The position numbers were made by a program, and so were the translations under genes. Below, one piece after another: positions 1 to 8,517 of a DNA stretch of 64,000 nt. The stretch comes from Pseudomonas viciae. GTDB taxonomy: Bacteria > Pseudomonadota > Gammaproteobacteria > Pseudomonadales > Pseudomonadaceae. The first letter of the stretch is position 1. Every line of letters starts with the position of its first letter. The notes beneath the pieces were generated by a model. The model was given only the letters and a program-made list of their open reading frames with translations, was not told the DNA's origin and did not search any database. The stretch lies in the NCBI RefSeq assembly GCF_004786035.1, contig NZ_CP035088.1, positions 3,942,001 to 4,006,000 on the forward strand. The letters are read 5' to 3'.

Positions 1-374
1 GCTTTCTGGAAGGGCCGCTCATGGCCCTTCTGGTCGAAGCGTACTTTGAGGTGTTGCACGGTGGCCTGACTCTGGCCCGGGACCAACTCTCCGGCTTGAT
101 ATTCCGCGCTGACATAGTTGGGCCCAGCCGGGTTCGAGGTCTGGAACAAGGCCCAGTCTGAGTAGAACTTGAAGGCCAGCTTGAGCCAGGCACCGTCCGC
201 CAGGCCACTGCCACCGACCTCGTAGACCAAGGTAATTTCATCCCATTGACCGGCGATCAGCGTGTCTCGATCACAGTCGATGCTGCCCAGGAACGGGCGT
301 TTCTTGTTGCGTTCGTAGAGGCCTTGCGGGGCAATGTAATGCCCGGCTTCGCGGGGATCGAAAACGTTACTCAC
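1..374 (-). CDS. Partial protein of unknown function, 3' end outside window
   Basis: The frame opens with a GTG at 374; the ATG three bases upstream is followed at once by a stop. It runs open to the window edge, so only the first 124 residues are visible. They start MSNVFDPREAG and contain no signal peptide or membrane segment. The segment is soluble and rich in Trp, Tyr and Phe, with motifs GSIDCDRDTLIAGQW and LKLAFKFYSDWALFQT. It lies 52 bases downstream of the ABC permease on the same strand, so it probably is the fourth gene of that uptake operon. From memory the N-terminus resembles Pseudomonas DUF3604 proteins, which would make it a hydrolase-like enzyme for the imported compound, but I cannot confirm this from the fragment. 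Confidence 0.6.
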   Translation of the reverse strand, partial: MSNVFDPREAGHYIAPQGLYERNKKRPFLGSIDCDRDTLIAGQWDEITLVYEVGGSGLADGAWLKLAFKFYSDWALFQTSNPAGPNYVSAEYQAGELVPGQSQATVQHLKVRFDQKGHERPFQK

Positions 375-426
375 ATGACACCTCGTGCAGTGGTCCACTG
401 AAGGTTTTGGATACGGGGGGCGATGC

Positions 427-1176
427 TTATTGCAAGCGCCATTTCTGGTAGTGGCGCTCGATGCGCCGGAACACGAAGCTCTCCATCAGCCAGGCAATCA
501 GGCCGATCACGACAATGCCCAGCAACACCTGGCTGCTGTTGCCGATCTGCCCGCCCGTGGAGACCATCCAGCCGATGCCCTGGGACGCACCGATCATTTC
601 CGCCGCGACCAACGCCCTCCAGCCCTGGCTGAAACCGATGCGCAACGCTGCAGTCACAAAGGGCAACGAGGCCGGCAAGTAGACATGGGCCAACAGTTGC
701 CAGGAATTGGCCCCCAGGGTGCGCGCCGCGCGGACTTCACCACCGCGAATACTCTGCACGCCCTCCTGGATGGTCACGGCCATGGGGAACATCGCGGCGA
801 TGAAAATCACCAGCACGATGGAGACGTAGCCGAGGCCGAAAATGATCATGATCAGCGGCGCCCAAGCGATCGGCGGAATGGCCATGAACAGGCTGTTGAG
901 CGGCGAGATAAAGTCGCGAAATCGCAAAGACAAACCTGCGGCCGTGCCCAACAGGAGCGCAACGATCACCGCCGCGCAGAAACCACCCAACTCTTCCAGG
1001 ACACTGGCCCGCAGGTGCTGCCACAGCGAGCTATCGCCCAGCCAGCGCAGCGCCTCGCGGGCAACGTCCCAGGGCTGCGGCAGGATGTACGTGGGAAAGC
1101 GGCTGGCCAGGGCCACCCAGATCAACAATAGGAACGGCAGCGACGCCCATCCCCAATTCGGTTTTGGCAAGGACAT
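427..1176 (-). CDS. ABC transporter permease, SsuC/TauC type
   Basis: Inner-membrane permease of 249 residues, the usual length for the sulfonate/nitrate/taurine group. A first membrane segment lies near residues 11-28 and several more follow. The EAA loop that docks with the ATPase is visible as EMIGASQGIGWMVSTGG in the last third. The gene begins seven bases after the stop of the binding-protein gene, giving the operon order ATPase, binding protein, permease, unknown. The substrate cannot be read from the sequence. Aliphatic sulfonates, taurine and similar small organic anions are typical for this family. Confidence 0.9.
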   Translation of the reverse strand: MSLPKPNWGWASLPFLLLIWVALASRFPTYILPQPWDVAREALRWLGDSSLWQHLRASVLEELGGFCAAVIVALLLGTAAGLSLRFRDFISPLNSLFMAIPPIAWAPLIMIIFGLGYVSIVLVIFIAAMFPMAVTIQEGVQSIRGGEVRAARTLGANSWQLLAHVYLPASLPFVTAALRIGFSQGWRALVAAEMIGASQGIGWMVSTGGQIGNSSQVLLGIVVIGLIAWLMESFVFRRIERHYQKWRLQ

Positions 1177-1183
1177 GACGGAC

Positions 1184-2185
1184 TCAGTGCGCGGCTTTTT
1201 CCAGGTAGGAGGTATCCACGATCTGTTCGGTCTTGAGCGTGGTGTCGATAAAACCCAGATCGTGGGAATAGTTCATCAGGCGCTGGATGAACTGGATATC
1301 CGTTGCCTGCAAGTCCGCCGACCAGCCCAAGCGAGTACGTGCCTGGGCGACGATGTCTTCGGGTGCGATGGTCCGGCCGTCGGTGCCTTGCACCGCTTCA
1401 AGCTTGAACGCCTCGGCGATGAGCCGGTTCGCTTCAGCGGGATGCTCGTTGAGGAAGGCGATGGCCTTGCGATGGGCGCGCAGCAGTTTCACCACATCGT
1501 CCGGGCGCTCCTGCAAGGTCTTCGGCAAGGCGATCACCACGTACCACGGGTAATTGGGCAGCGCCTGGTTCACGTCCAGCAGGATCCGGCTCGAACCGCG
1601 CAACAGCGACTGGCTGACAAAGGGTTCCCAGGAAAACGCCGCGTCGACGATGCCGCGATCCAGGGCCGCGTTCATGTTGCCGGGCGGCATGTCGATGATG
1701 TCCAGATCCTTGTCAGGATTGAGCCCGGCCTTTTCTTTCAGGACATAACCGCGCAGCAACACATCCATGCCACTGCCCTTCTTGACCCCGGCGAGTCTTT
1801 TGTCCTTGAGTTGCTCCAGGCTGTTAATCGGACTTTTTGCGTCGACAATCACCGCAGCCTGACCGTAATTGACCTTCGCCAGGATCCGGCTTTGCAGCCC
1901 CCGGGAAAACCACTGGTACACCGGCGGGGTCCCGACATAGGCCACATCCAGCTCTCCGGCGGCCAGTGCTTGCTGGATCACCGGGCCATCGCCCAACGCC
2001 TTGAGGTCGACATTCAGGCCTTCCTCGCGGTAGTAACCCTGTTTGTCCGCGATCAGCGCCGGGGCATTGGCCATGGCGAAGACATACCCCACGCGCAAGG
2101 GTTTCTCCTCGCCCGCCACGGCGAATGCGCTGCTTGCCAGGGCGGCAACAGACAATGAAAGGGCAAGCAGCGAACGTTTGATCAT
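1184..2185 (-). CDS. ABC transporter substrate-binding protein, SsuA/TauA (NMT1-like) type
   Basis: Periplasmic solute-binding protein of 333 residues. It starts with a clear Sec signal peptide (MIKRSLLALSLSVAALASSAFA, cleavage near residue 24), followed by the mature start KPLRVGYVFAMANAP. The line DLDIIDMPPGNMNAALDRG and the pattern DAAFSWEPFVSQSL are typical of the SsuA/TauA/NrtA group. Its start codon overlaps the end of the ATPase gene by four bases, so translation is probably coupled. The ligand is unknown. The neighbouring GntR regulator suggests induction by the substrate rather than by general sulfur starvation, but that is inference. Confidence 0.9.
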   Translation of the reverse strand: MIKRSLLALSLSVAALASSAFAVAGEEKPLRVGYVFAMANAPALIADKQGYYREEGLNVDLKALGDGPVIQQALAAGELDVAYVGTPPVYQWFSRGLQSRILAKVNYGQAAVIVDAKSPINSLEQLKDKRLAGVKKGSGMDVLLRGYVLKEKAGLNPDKDLDIIDMPPGNMNAALDRGIVDAAFSWEPFVSQSLLRGSSRILLDVNQALPNYPWYVVIALPKTLQERPDDVVKLLRAHRKAIAFLNEHPAEANRLIAEAFKLEAVQGTDGRTIAPEDIVAQARTRLGWSADLQATDIQFIQRLMNYSHDLGFIDTTLKTEQIVDTSYLEKAAH

Positions 2186-3021
2186 GCTGTCAGCTCGAGT
2201 TGTGGGGTGAGGTAAGCAGTGGCTTGGGACGCATCCATGATCTGGGAAATGCGCTCCATCAGCTCATTGCGGTAATCGAGAAAGGCCGGCAGGCGACGGG
2301 TTTTCAGGTTGGAACGGGGACGCGGCAGATGGATGTCCAGTTCGCTGTGGATACCGCCAGGGGCGATATTGAGCACAATGACCCGATCCGCCAGGAACAC
2401 CGCTTCATCAATGTCATGGGTAATAAACAACACCGTCTGGCCCAGTTCGGCCCAGAGGCGCAACGTCTCTTCATTCATGCTGTTGCGGCTGATGGCATCC
2501 AGCGCGGCGAACGGCTCGTCCATCAGCAATACGCTGGGCTCCAAGGCCAGGGTCCTGGCCAGGGAAACGCGCTGTTGCATGCCACCGGAAAGCTGGTGCG
2601 GCAGCCGATGCGCCGCGCTCTCCAGGCCGACCAGGCGCAGGTACTGCAAGGCCTGCGCGCGCTGCTGCGCTTCGTTGGTCTGAGCGCTCATCCGCAGGCC
2701 GAAACGGACGTTCTCCAGAGCGCTCAACCAGGGAAACAATTGCGGTGCCTGGAACACATAACCCAGTTCCGAACGCTCCGGACGCACCGCCGTCTGATTG
2801 ATGGTGATAAGGCCACTTTGCGGTTGCACGAAACCTGACAACAAATTCAGCAGCGTGGTTTTCCCGCAGCCCGATGGCCCAAGGATCGCGACGAACTCGC
2901 CGGGCTTGGCGTTCAGGCTGAACGAGGAAAAAACCCGGTGCCCGTTGGGGTAACTGAAGCTGATGTCATCGACCGTCAGAGCATCGGCTTGCTGCTGGGG
3001 GTAGGGAACGGTTTTGAGCAT
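2182..3021 (-). CDS. ABC transporter ATP-binding protein, SsuB/TauB type
   Basis: Cytoplasmic ATPase of 279 residues from the ATG at 3021. It has Walker A GPSGCGKTTLL, Q-loop VFQAPQLFPW, signature LSGGMQQRVSLARTL, Walker B VLLMDEP, and the switch His in LFITHDIDEA. The frame is open upstream to an ATG at 3063, but that codon lies inside the proposed -10 element of the operon promoter, so I prefer 3021. No strong Shine-Dalgarno sequence precedes either start. The gene is the first of the leftward uptake operon and is divergent from a GntR regulator. Confidence 0.9.
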   Translation of the reverse strand: MLKTVPYPQQQADALTVDDISFSYPNGHRVFSSFSLNAKPGEFVAILGPSGCGKTTLLNLLSGFVQPQSGLITINQTAVRPERSELGYVFQAPQLFPWLSALENVRFGLRMSAQTNEAQQRAQALQYLRLVGLESAAHRLPHQLSGGMQQRVSLARTLALEPSVLLMDEPFAALDAISRNSMNEETLRLWAELGQTVLFITHDIDEAVFLADRVIVLNIAPGGIHSELDIHLPRPRSNLKTRRLPAFLDYRNELMERISQIMDASQATAYLTPQLELTA

Positions 3022-3061
3022 GGCAAGTGTCGTCAGGTCGTCTACAATGGGATTGCCTGAC

Positions 3062-3090
3062 ATAATACGTATTAATACAAGTAGTCCCAA
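3062..3090 (-). promoter_or_regulatory. Promoter of the ABC operon with embedded palindromic operator
   Basis: On the minus strand TTGGGA (3090-3085), a 17-base spacer and TATTAT (3067-3062) form a good sigma-70 promoter. Two overlapping perfect palindromes lie in the spacer and -10: GTATTAATAC at 3069-3078 and TAATACGTATTA at 3063-3074. HutC-type GntR regulators commonly bind short GTxTA..TAxAC-like palindromes, so this is the likely operator of the divergent regulator at 3156. Confidence 0.6.
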
Positions 3091-3155
3091 TAACCTATTT
3101 TTATAACCTTAGAAGTGAAGGCACCCTGCCCCACTCAAGGTCACGGAAGCTGACA

Positions 3156-3899
3156 GTGTCCACGCCCATTCTTCGCGACAGCAGCACCTCACTTTACGAA
3201 CAGATTGCCCATCAGTTACTGGAGGAAATCCAGCGCGGCGATTACCAACCCAACGGCAAGCTGCCGTCTGAAGCGGAATTGGGCGAGCGCTTTGGCGTGA
3301 GCCGCGTCACGGTGCGCCTGGCGGTGGGCAAGCTCAGCGAAGAAGGCGTGGTGGAACGCAAACAAGGCAAAGGCACCTTCGTCGCCGCCAAACAGGTCCG
3401 CCACGGCCTGGATGCGTTGCGCAGTTTTCATGAGGCGTTGTTGCTGCAAGGGCTGCAACCGAGCATGCGGGTGGTCAGTCACGCCCTGCAGCCGGTTCCC
3501 GAGGCATTGCGAGGCCTGTTTGAAGGCGCAGACGATTGCCTGCTGCTGGAGCGACTGCATTTCGTCGATGAAGAACCTATCGCGCTGGGACGCAGCCATT
3601 TACCGGCCGAGCTGGCCAGCGTGACTTGGGCTGACGTCGAACATCAACCGATCTATTCCATTCTCGAGTCAATCACCGGCCTGACAGTCACTCGCGCCGA
3701 CCTGGCCATCCGCGCGCAGGAAGCCGACAAACGCCTGGCCAGCGCGCTGCACGTCAAACGCGGCACCGCACTGCTGGTCATGGAGCGCACCTCCTGGTTT
3801 GCCGACGGCCGCTGCTGCGACCGCACGACGTTTTTCATTCGTCCGGAACGTTATGCCTTTGTACTCAGTGGAGTTTTCAAATCCCATCCAACCAGTTGA
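3156..3899 (+). CDS. GntR-family (HutC subfamily) transcriptional regulator
   Basis: A 247-residue regulator with a GTG start preceded by GGAAG at good spacing. Residues 1-75 form the winged helix, with recognition region SRVTVRLAVGKLSEEGVVER followed by the wing GKGTFVA. Residues 95-240 match the UTRA effector-binding domain, including the typical late pattern GTALLVMERTSWF. The gene is divergent from the SsuABC-like operon with 134 bases between start codons, and a double palindrome lies within that operon's promoter. A local, substrate-responsive repressor is the simplest reading. Confidence 0.9.
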   Translation: MSTPILRDSSTSLYEQIAHQLLEEIQRGDYQPNGKLPSEAELGERFGVSRVTVRLAVGKLSEEGVVERKQGKGTFVAAKQVRHGLDALRSFHEALLLQGLQPSMRVVSHALQPVPEALRGLFEGADDCLLLERLHFVDEEPIALGRSHLPAELASVTWADVEHQPIYSILESITGLTVTRADLAIRAQEADKRLASALHVKRGTALLVMERTSWFADGRCCDRTTFFIRPERYAFVLSGVFKSHPTS

Positions 3900-3945
3900 A
3901 AATCAGGCCCCGCGCGACCTCCCGGCTCACCGGCAACTGACCGCC

Positions 3946-4046
3946 GCTATCGCGAGCAAGCTCGCTCCCACAGAGGATGTGTGGTGAACGCTGGATCTGT
4001 GGACACTCAGGGACTCCTGTGGGAGCCGAGCTTGCTCGCGAGGGCG
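3946..4046. repeat. REP/REPIN inverted pair
   Basis: The sequence CGCGAGCAAGCTCGCTCCCACAG at 3951-3973 recurs in inverse orientation at 4017-4041 (CTGTGGGAGCCGAGCTTGCTCGCG), with one extra C. This is the well-known Pseudomonas REP core arranged as a facing pair. It lies between two convergent regulator genes and probably forms a hairpin in RNA. Confidence 0.85.
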
Positions 4047-4060
4047 GCGGCACATTCACA

Positions 4061-4852
4061 TCAATGCTCGGTATGAATGCTATTGACCCGGCTGTCCGCC
4101 AGCTTGAACACCACGCGCTGAGGATGGTTGATCGAGACCAGGTACTCCACCGGCCGTCCCTGGCGGTCGAAAATCACGCCCCGATAAACCAGCGCGGCCG
4201 TCCCCGGTTCGACTTCGAGCAGGCGCGCCTCCTGGTCGTTCATCGTGGCAATGCTCAACGTGCCCTCGTCGCTTTCTATTTCGATCTGGTACCGCGATAA
4301 CAGCAAGGCATACAACGATGCCCCCTCGATCAGGTCCCCGGCTACCAGCTCCGGCGCGCGTGCCGCGGGGATGTAGCTGGTCTCGATGCAGAAAGGTTTC
4401 TGGTCCACGGTGCGCAGACGCCGAATGGTCAGCAAAGCATCCCCTTCCTGAATCTTCAGTAATTTGGCGACGCGTGCGCTGGCCTGGGTTTGTTCGAAGT
4501 AGAGCAGCTTACTGCCAGGCCTCGCCCCGGCCTGCTCGACCACTTCAGCGATGCCTTTGCGCGCCACGGTATTAAGGGGACGCTCGACACCCGGGGCGGT
4601 GACGAAGGTCCCACGATTGCCCCGGCGCTCCAGAACCCCACGATCGATCAGCGTTTGCAGGGCCTTGCGCAACGTCATCCGACTGATGCCCAAATGCTCG
4701 GCCAGGTCCCGTTCCGCTGGAATACGTTCAGTCGGCCCGAACTCCGGGCGTTCGAGCATTTCGAGCAACGCCTGGACGGCCTGCCACGCCACCTGCTTGC
4801 GTTCGGGCGCCAGCAGCGCCACATCAGAGGACTTTGGAGGAACAACTTTCAT
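4061..4852 (-). CDS. HutC-type GntR regulator of the divergent Amadori-compound operon
   Basis: A 263-residue regulator. The winged helix spans residues 25-90, with recognition element HLGISRMTLRKALQTLIDRG and wing RRGNRGTFVT. A UTRA effector domain follows from about residue 110 to the end, with TIRRLRTVDQKPFCIETSYI and GVIFDRQGRPVEYL. It is divergent from the FrlB/FrlD-like genes, as frlR is in enterobacteria, with 249 bases between starts holding repeated TGGTCTA half-sites. It therefore probably senses a phosphorylated or free fructosyl-amino acid. The family call is secure; the effector is inference. Confidence 0.88.
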   Translation of the reverse strand: MKVVPPKSSDVALLAPERKQVAWQAVQALLEMLERPEFGPTERIPAERDLAEHLGISRMTLRKALQTLIDRGVLERRGNRGTFVTAPGVERPLNTVARKGIAEVVEQAGARPGSKLLYFEQTQASARVAKLLKIQEGDALLTIRRLRTVDQKPFCIETSYIPAARAPELVAGDLIEGASLYALLLSRYQIEIESDEGTLSIATMNDQEARLLEVEPGTAALVYRGVIFDRQGRPVEYLVSINHPQRVVFKLADSRVNSIHTEH

Positions 4853-4987
4853 GGTCTACATCCTGGATTATTTTTCTGACGCATCAATGTTGCGATAAAA
4901 ACCAAAAAAACCACCGCAACCCCGCCAGCTTGATGGCAATAAGCAAACTCACTTCAAATAACACGCTGAAAACTGCTGAACGGCTCA

Positions 4988-5046
4988 TTAGACCACGGAC
5001 AAAAAGCCTTGTAATGGTATTTTTCATGGTATAGCTTTTGGTCTAA
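4988..5046. promoter_or_regulatory. Candidate operator half-sites for the HutC-type regulator
   Basis: TTAGACCA (4988-4995) and its exact reverse complement TGGTCTAA (5039-5046) flank TGGTATAG (5027-5034). Another TGGTCTAC overlaps the regulator's own start (4852-4859). TGGTCTAGACCA-like sites are known for HutC-type sugar-phosphate regulators such as DasR and NagR, so these are plausible binding sites. Confidence 0.45.
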
Positions 5047-5101
5047 ATGGTGATCATGAACAGCAACATGAAGCACCGCAACAAGGCATCCAGGAGCTCA
5101 C

Positions 5102-6115
5102 ATGGCGATCCAGTTCAACCGGGAAGACTTCATCACTTCCTTGCAGCAATCCGTGCAAATCGTCGACGACGCCCAGCAGTTTGGCCAGGAGTTGGCGACG
5201 CGGATCGACCGTATCTATTTCGTCAGTTGCGGCGCGCCCAACCGCATCATGCTCGGCTTGCAGTACTGGCTTGAGCGCTACAGCCACACACTGGAAGTAC
5301 GCCGCTATTTCCCGGCCGATTTCATGGACATCGATCCGCCGCGCCTGGATGAACGCACTCTGGTGGTCCTCGCGTCCAAATCCGGAACGACCCGGGAAAC
5401 CATCGCCGCCGCACGCTTTCTGCAAGACAAGCCCTGCCTCACCGTAGGCGTGACACAAACCGCCGAGCTGCCACTGGCCCAGGCCGTGCAACATTGCTTT
5501 CTGCTGGGGCGTACCGATGAGGCGTACTTCGGGTGCTTCATGATCCTCCAGGCCTTGATCGGTGGCATCTTGGCCAAGCGCGAAGGCTGGCCACTGCTGG
5601 ACAAGCTCACGCGCTCGCTCAAAGCATTGCCACAGGCACTGGCCGACGCGGCGATCAATAACGACCAACGGGCAACCGAAGAAGCACGCCTCTACAAAGA
5701 TGACCGCGTCATGTACTTCCTCGCCTCGGGTCCGATGTTCACCACTGCCTATGTGTTTGGCGTCTGCGTGGTGATGGAAAGCCAATGGCTGCATTGCCTG
5801 CCGGTGGAGGCTGCCGAGTTTTTCCATGGTCCGTTCGAAGCCATCGACGCGACCACCCCGCTGCTGTTGCTGGTGGGCGAAGATCCCAGCCGGGCGCAGA
5901 TGGAGCGGGTCGTGCGCTTCTGCCAGCGGTACACCGAGCGGGTCATGGTCTATGACTCCAAGGACTTCCCGATGGAGGGCATCGATCCGGAAATCCGCGC
6001 GATTGTCGCCCCCTACATCGTCGGTATCGCCGCGGAACGCATCGCCGCCCACCTGGCGGTCTGGCACCAGCAGCCGCTGACGACGCGTCGCTACATGTGG
6101 AAAACGGAGTACTGA
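5102..6115 (+). CDS. frlB: SIS-domain sugar isomerase, FrlB-like fructosyl-amino acid 6-phosphate deglycase
   Basis: A 337-residue cytoplasmic protein with two SIS domains. The first (about residues 30-170) contains IDRIYFVSCGAPN and the phosphosugar-binding stretch SKSGTTRET; the second (about 195-330) contains AEFFHGPFEAID. The C-terminus RRYMWKTEY parallels the end of E. coli FrlB, and overall layout and length agree with that deglycase, which splits fructoselysine 6-phosphate into glucose 6-phosphate and the amino acid. AGGAGCT precedes the ATG. It is the first gene of an operon with an FrlD-like kinase and an amino-acid ABC transporter. The exact amino acid is unknown. Glucosamine-type deaminase activity is a less likely alternative because of the kinase partner. 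Confidence 0.8.
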   Translation: MAIQFNREDFITSLQQSVQIVDDAQQFGQELATRIDRIYFVSCGAPNRIMLGLQYWLERYSHTLEVRRYFPADFMDIDPPRLDERTLVVLASKSGTTRETIAAARFLQDKPCLTVGVTQTAELPLAQAVQHCFLLGRTDEAYFGCFMILQALIGGILAKREGWPLLDKLTRSLKALPQALADAAINNDQRATEEARLYKDDRVMYFLASGPMFTTAYVFGVCVVMESQWLHCLPVEAAEFFHGPFEAIDATTPLLLLVGEDPSRAQMERVVRFCQRYTERVMVYDSKDFPMEGIDPEIRAIVAPYIVGIAAERIAAHLAVWHQQPLTTRRYMWKTEY

Positions 6116-6117
6116 GC

Positions 6118-6972
6118 ATGGCCAGCCTGATCGCAGTCGGCGACAACACCCTGGATGTGTACCTGGACCGAAACCTCGAATACCCCGGCGGAAATGCGCT
6201 CAACGTGGCGGTATTCGCGTCCCGGCTGGGCACTCGCAGCGCCTACCTGGGCTGTGTTGGCGATGATCGATACGGCCAGCGCCTGCTCGATTGCCTGCAA
6301 CAGGAAGCCGTCGATGTTTCACGCTGCCAAACGTTGCCGGGCGCCAACGGCTGGGCATGCGTCAACAGCATCGATAGCGAGCGAGTGTTTCTCGGCAGCG
6401 ATCCTGGAGTATGTCGTCAACTGCGACTCAATGCCGACGACCTGGCCTATGTCGCGACATTCCCGCTGGCACACAGCAGCCTCTACAGCGGCCTGGAAAG
6501 CCAATTGGCGCAGATCCGCCAGGCCTGCGGCTGCCTGTCATTCGACTTCTCGGACAACTGGGTCGAGTTCGATTGGCCGGCCTTGTTGGAGCATGTCGAC
6601 ATTGCGTTTTTCTCGGCGGCCGACCTGTCGTCGAACGAAGCCCATGAGTTGGCGAACTCGATGCGCGCCATGGGCCCGGCGGTTGTGGTCGTCACTCGCG
6701 GTGCCCAGGGCGCACTCGCGATCGATGCACAGGGCGTCCATGAGCAACCGGCACTGCCCTGCACGTTCGTCGACAGCATGGGCGCCGGCGACGGCTTCAT
6801 CGCGGCGTTTTTGCTGGCGTGGCAAGACGGGCACAGCCTCGCCCAATGCCTTTTACGCGGCGTCGATTATGCCGGCCAGGTGTGCGGCTGGGCCGGTGGC
6901 TTTGGCCATGGTCACGCGGTGGACGCCGAACGCGCCCGGCAATTGAAACAAGCCTTGAACATTCAAGGCTGA
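6118..6972 (+). CDS. frlD: PfkB-family kinase, FrlD-like fructosyl-amino acid 6-kinase
   Basis: A 284-residue ribokinase-fold enzyme starting at the ATG three bases after the deglycase stop, with GGAG upstream. The N-terminal sugar-binding motif is PGGNALNVAVFASRLG. The C-terminal catalytic motif DSMGAGDGFIAAFLLA carries the anion-hole GAGD with the base Asp. The line GDNTLDVY and the internal LSFDFSDNW match E. coli FrlD closely in pattern. Its expected reaction is ATP-dependent 6-phosphorylation of an imported fructosyl-amino acid, giving the deglycase its substrate. It is distinct from the second PfkB kinase in this window (kdgK at 52660). Confidence 0.8.
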   Translation: MASLIAVGDNTLDVYLDRNLEYPGGNALNVAVFASRLGTRSAYLGCVGDDRYGQRLLDCLQQEAVDVSRCQTLPGANGWACVNSIDSERVFLGSDPGVCRQLRLNADDLAYVATFPLAHSSLYSGLESQLAQIRQACGCLSFDFSDNWVEFDWPALLEHVDIAFFSAADLSSNEAHELANSMRAMGPAVVVVTRGAQGALAIDAQGVHEQPALPCTFVDSMGAGDGFIAAFLLAWQDGHSLAQCLLRGVDYAGQVCGWAGGFGHGHAVDAERARQLKQALNIQG

Positions 6973-7032
6973 TGCGTGCTGCCCCGGGCCATTCCGGGGC
7001 GGTTCTACCAACCTGTCGTGGATACCCTGTCG

Positions 7033-7803
7033 ATGAAAAAATGTCTGATCGGTTTGATGCTCGTGGCCAGCCCGTTGATGACCTGGGGCGCCAGTGAAGA
7101 GTTGCGTTTCGGGGTCGATCCCACCTACCCGCCCTTCGAGTCCAAGCGACCGGACGGCTCGCTGACAGGTTTCGACATCGAGTTGGGGGAAAGCCTGTGC
7201 GCCGAGTTGCAGCGGCGTTGCGTCTGGGTGGAGAACGCCTTCGACGGCATGGTCTCGGCCCTCAAGGGCAGGAAGTTCGACGGGATACTCTCGGCGCTGT
7301 CGATTACCGAAGAACGCAAAGCTGAAATCGCTTTTTCCAACACCCTCTACGACACCCCGGCGCGCCTGGTGGCCCCGAAAGGCAGCCCTTTGCAACCCAC
7401 GGCCGAATCCCTGCGCGGCAAGCGCGTCGGCGTGCAGCAAGGCAGTGTGTTCGAGGTCTATGCCAAGCGGATGTGGGGGCTCAAAGGTGTGGAAGTGGTG
7501 CCTTACCAGAGCAGTGACCTGACCTACTCGGACTTGATCAACGGCCGCCTGGATGCCGCGTTCGACGATGCCATCGCAGTTTCCGAAGGCCTGCTGAAAA
7601 AGCCGATGGGCAAAGACTTCGGCTACGCCGGAGAAGTGGTGAAATCAGCGGAAATCTTCGGGCCGGGCACCGGGATCGGCTTGCGCAAAAGCGATACGGC
7701 CCTTGCCGGTGAAATCAATCAGGCGCTCGAGCGGATCCACCAGAACGGCACCTACGAACGCATTGCCAAAAAATACTTCGACTTCGACATCTCGCCCAAG
7801 TAA
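7033..7803 (+). CDS. Polar amino-acid-type ABC substrate-binding protein
   Basis: A 256-residue periplasmic binding protein of the SBP_bac_3 family. The ATG at 7033 gives an ideal signal peptide (MKKCLIGLMLVASPLMTWGA) and is preferred to the longer upstream frame. The mature N-terminus EELRFGVDPTYPPFESKRPDG and the GFDIELGESLCAEL line are typical of HisJ/ArgT-like proteins. GKRVGVQQGSVFE marks the hinge region. Context with deglycase and kinase suggests a fructosyl-amino acid ligand rather than a free amino acid. It is followed by two permease genes. Confidence 0.88.
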   Translation: MKKCLIGLMLVASPLMTWGASEELRFGVDPTYPPFESKRPDGSLTGFDIELGESLCAELQRRCVWVENAFDGMVSALKGRKFDGILSALSITEERKAEIAFSNTLYDTPARLVAPKGSPLQPTAESLRGKRVGVQQGSVFEVYAKRMWGLKGVEVVPYQSSDLTYSDLINGRLDAAFDDAIAVSEGLLKKPMGKDFGYAGEVVKSAEIFGPGTGIGLRKSDTALAGEINQALERIHQNGTYERIAKKYFDFDISPK

Positions 7804-7827
7804 ACCAGCCGCGCGGAGCCTGAAAGC

Positions 7828-8517
7828 ATGTTTCTCGAAGGGTACGGCTATCTCATCTTCCAGGGCGCATGGTTGACCGTCCAGGTGGCCACGTGGGCCG
7901 CCTGCGTAGCCCTCGTCCTTGGCCTGTTCGGGGCCTTGGCCAAGCTTTCGTCGCTGGCGCCGCTACGGATAGTGGCGACGGTCTATACCACGCTGGTGCG
8001 CAGCGTGCCGGACCTGGTCCTGATGCTGCTCATCTACTACAGCGCGCAAATCGGGCTCAACCAGATGGCGGACGCGCTCAGCCAGGAATCGTTCCAGTTG
8101 AACCCTTACGGCACTGCCATCGGCACCCTGGGTTTCATCTACGGTGCCTATTGCACCGAGACCTTTCGCGGCGCCTTCCAGGCCATCCCATCCGGGCAGC
8201 TGGAAGCGGCCCGGGCCTATGGCATGAGTCACTGGCAAGTCCTGCGGCGTATCCGTCTCCCGCAGATGATACGGTTCGCACTGCCCGGCATCGGCAATAT
8301 CTGGCAGGTGTTGTTGAAAAGCGCCGGCCTGATTTCATTGCTGGGCCTCAATGACATGGTTCAGGTCGCCAAACAGGCGGGCAATGCGACCTCCAGGCAG
8401 ATGTTTTTCTACCTGGTGATCGCCGCGATATTTCTTGCCTTTGCGATCCTTTCAAGCCTTGCACTCAAACACCTTGAGCGGCGCTACAGCATCGAACCGC
8501 AGCGGAGCGTGTCATGA
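7828..8517 (+). CDS. Polar amino-acid ABC transporter permease, HisQ type
   Basis: A 229-residue inner-membrane permease with about five membrane segments. The ATPase-docking EAA loop reads EAARAYGMSHWQVLRRIRLPQ near residues 130-150, and VRSVPDLVLMLLIYY is the classic early segment of the HisM/GlnP family. The gene overlaps the next permease by four bases (ATGA), consistent with coupled translation of a heterodimeric channel. Confidence 0.9.
   Translation: MFLEGYGYLIFQGAWLTVQVATWAACVALVLGLFGALAKLSSLAPLRIVATVYTTLVRSVPDLVLMLLIYYSAQIGLNQMADALSQESFQLNPYGTAIGTLGFIYGAYCTETFRGAFQAIPSGQLEAARAYGMSHWQVLRRIRLPQMIRFALPGIGNIWQVLLKSAGLISLLGLNDMVQVAKQAGNATSRQMFFYLVIAAIFLAFAILSSLALKHLERRYSIEPQRSVS

Noticed and set aside
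842..2158. A 438-codon open frame on the plus strand opposite the permease and binding-protein genes
   Set aside because: It is antisense to two well-defined ABC genes, lacks a coherent domain or ribosome site, and has the Arg/His/Gln-rich composition of GC-driven shadow frames.
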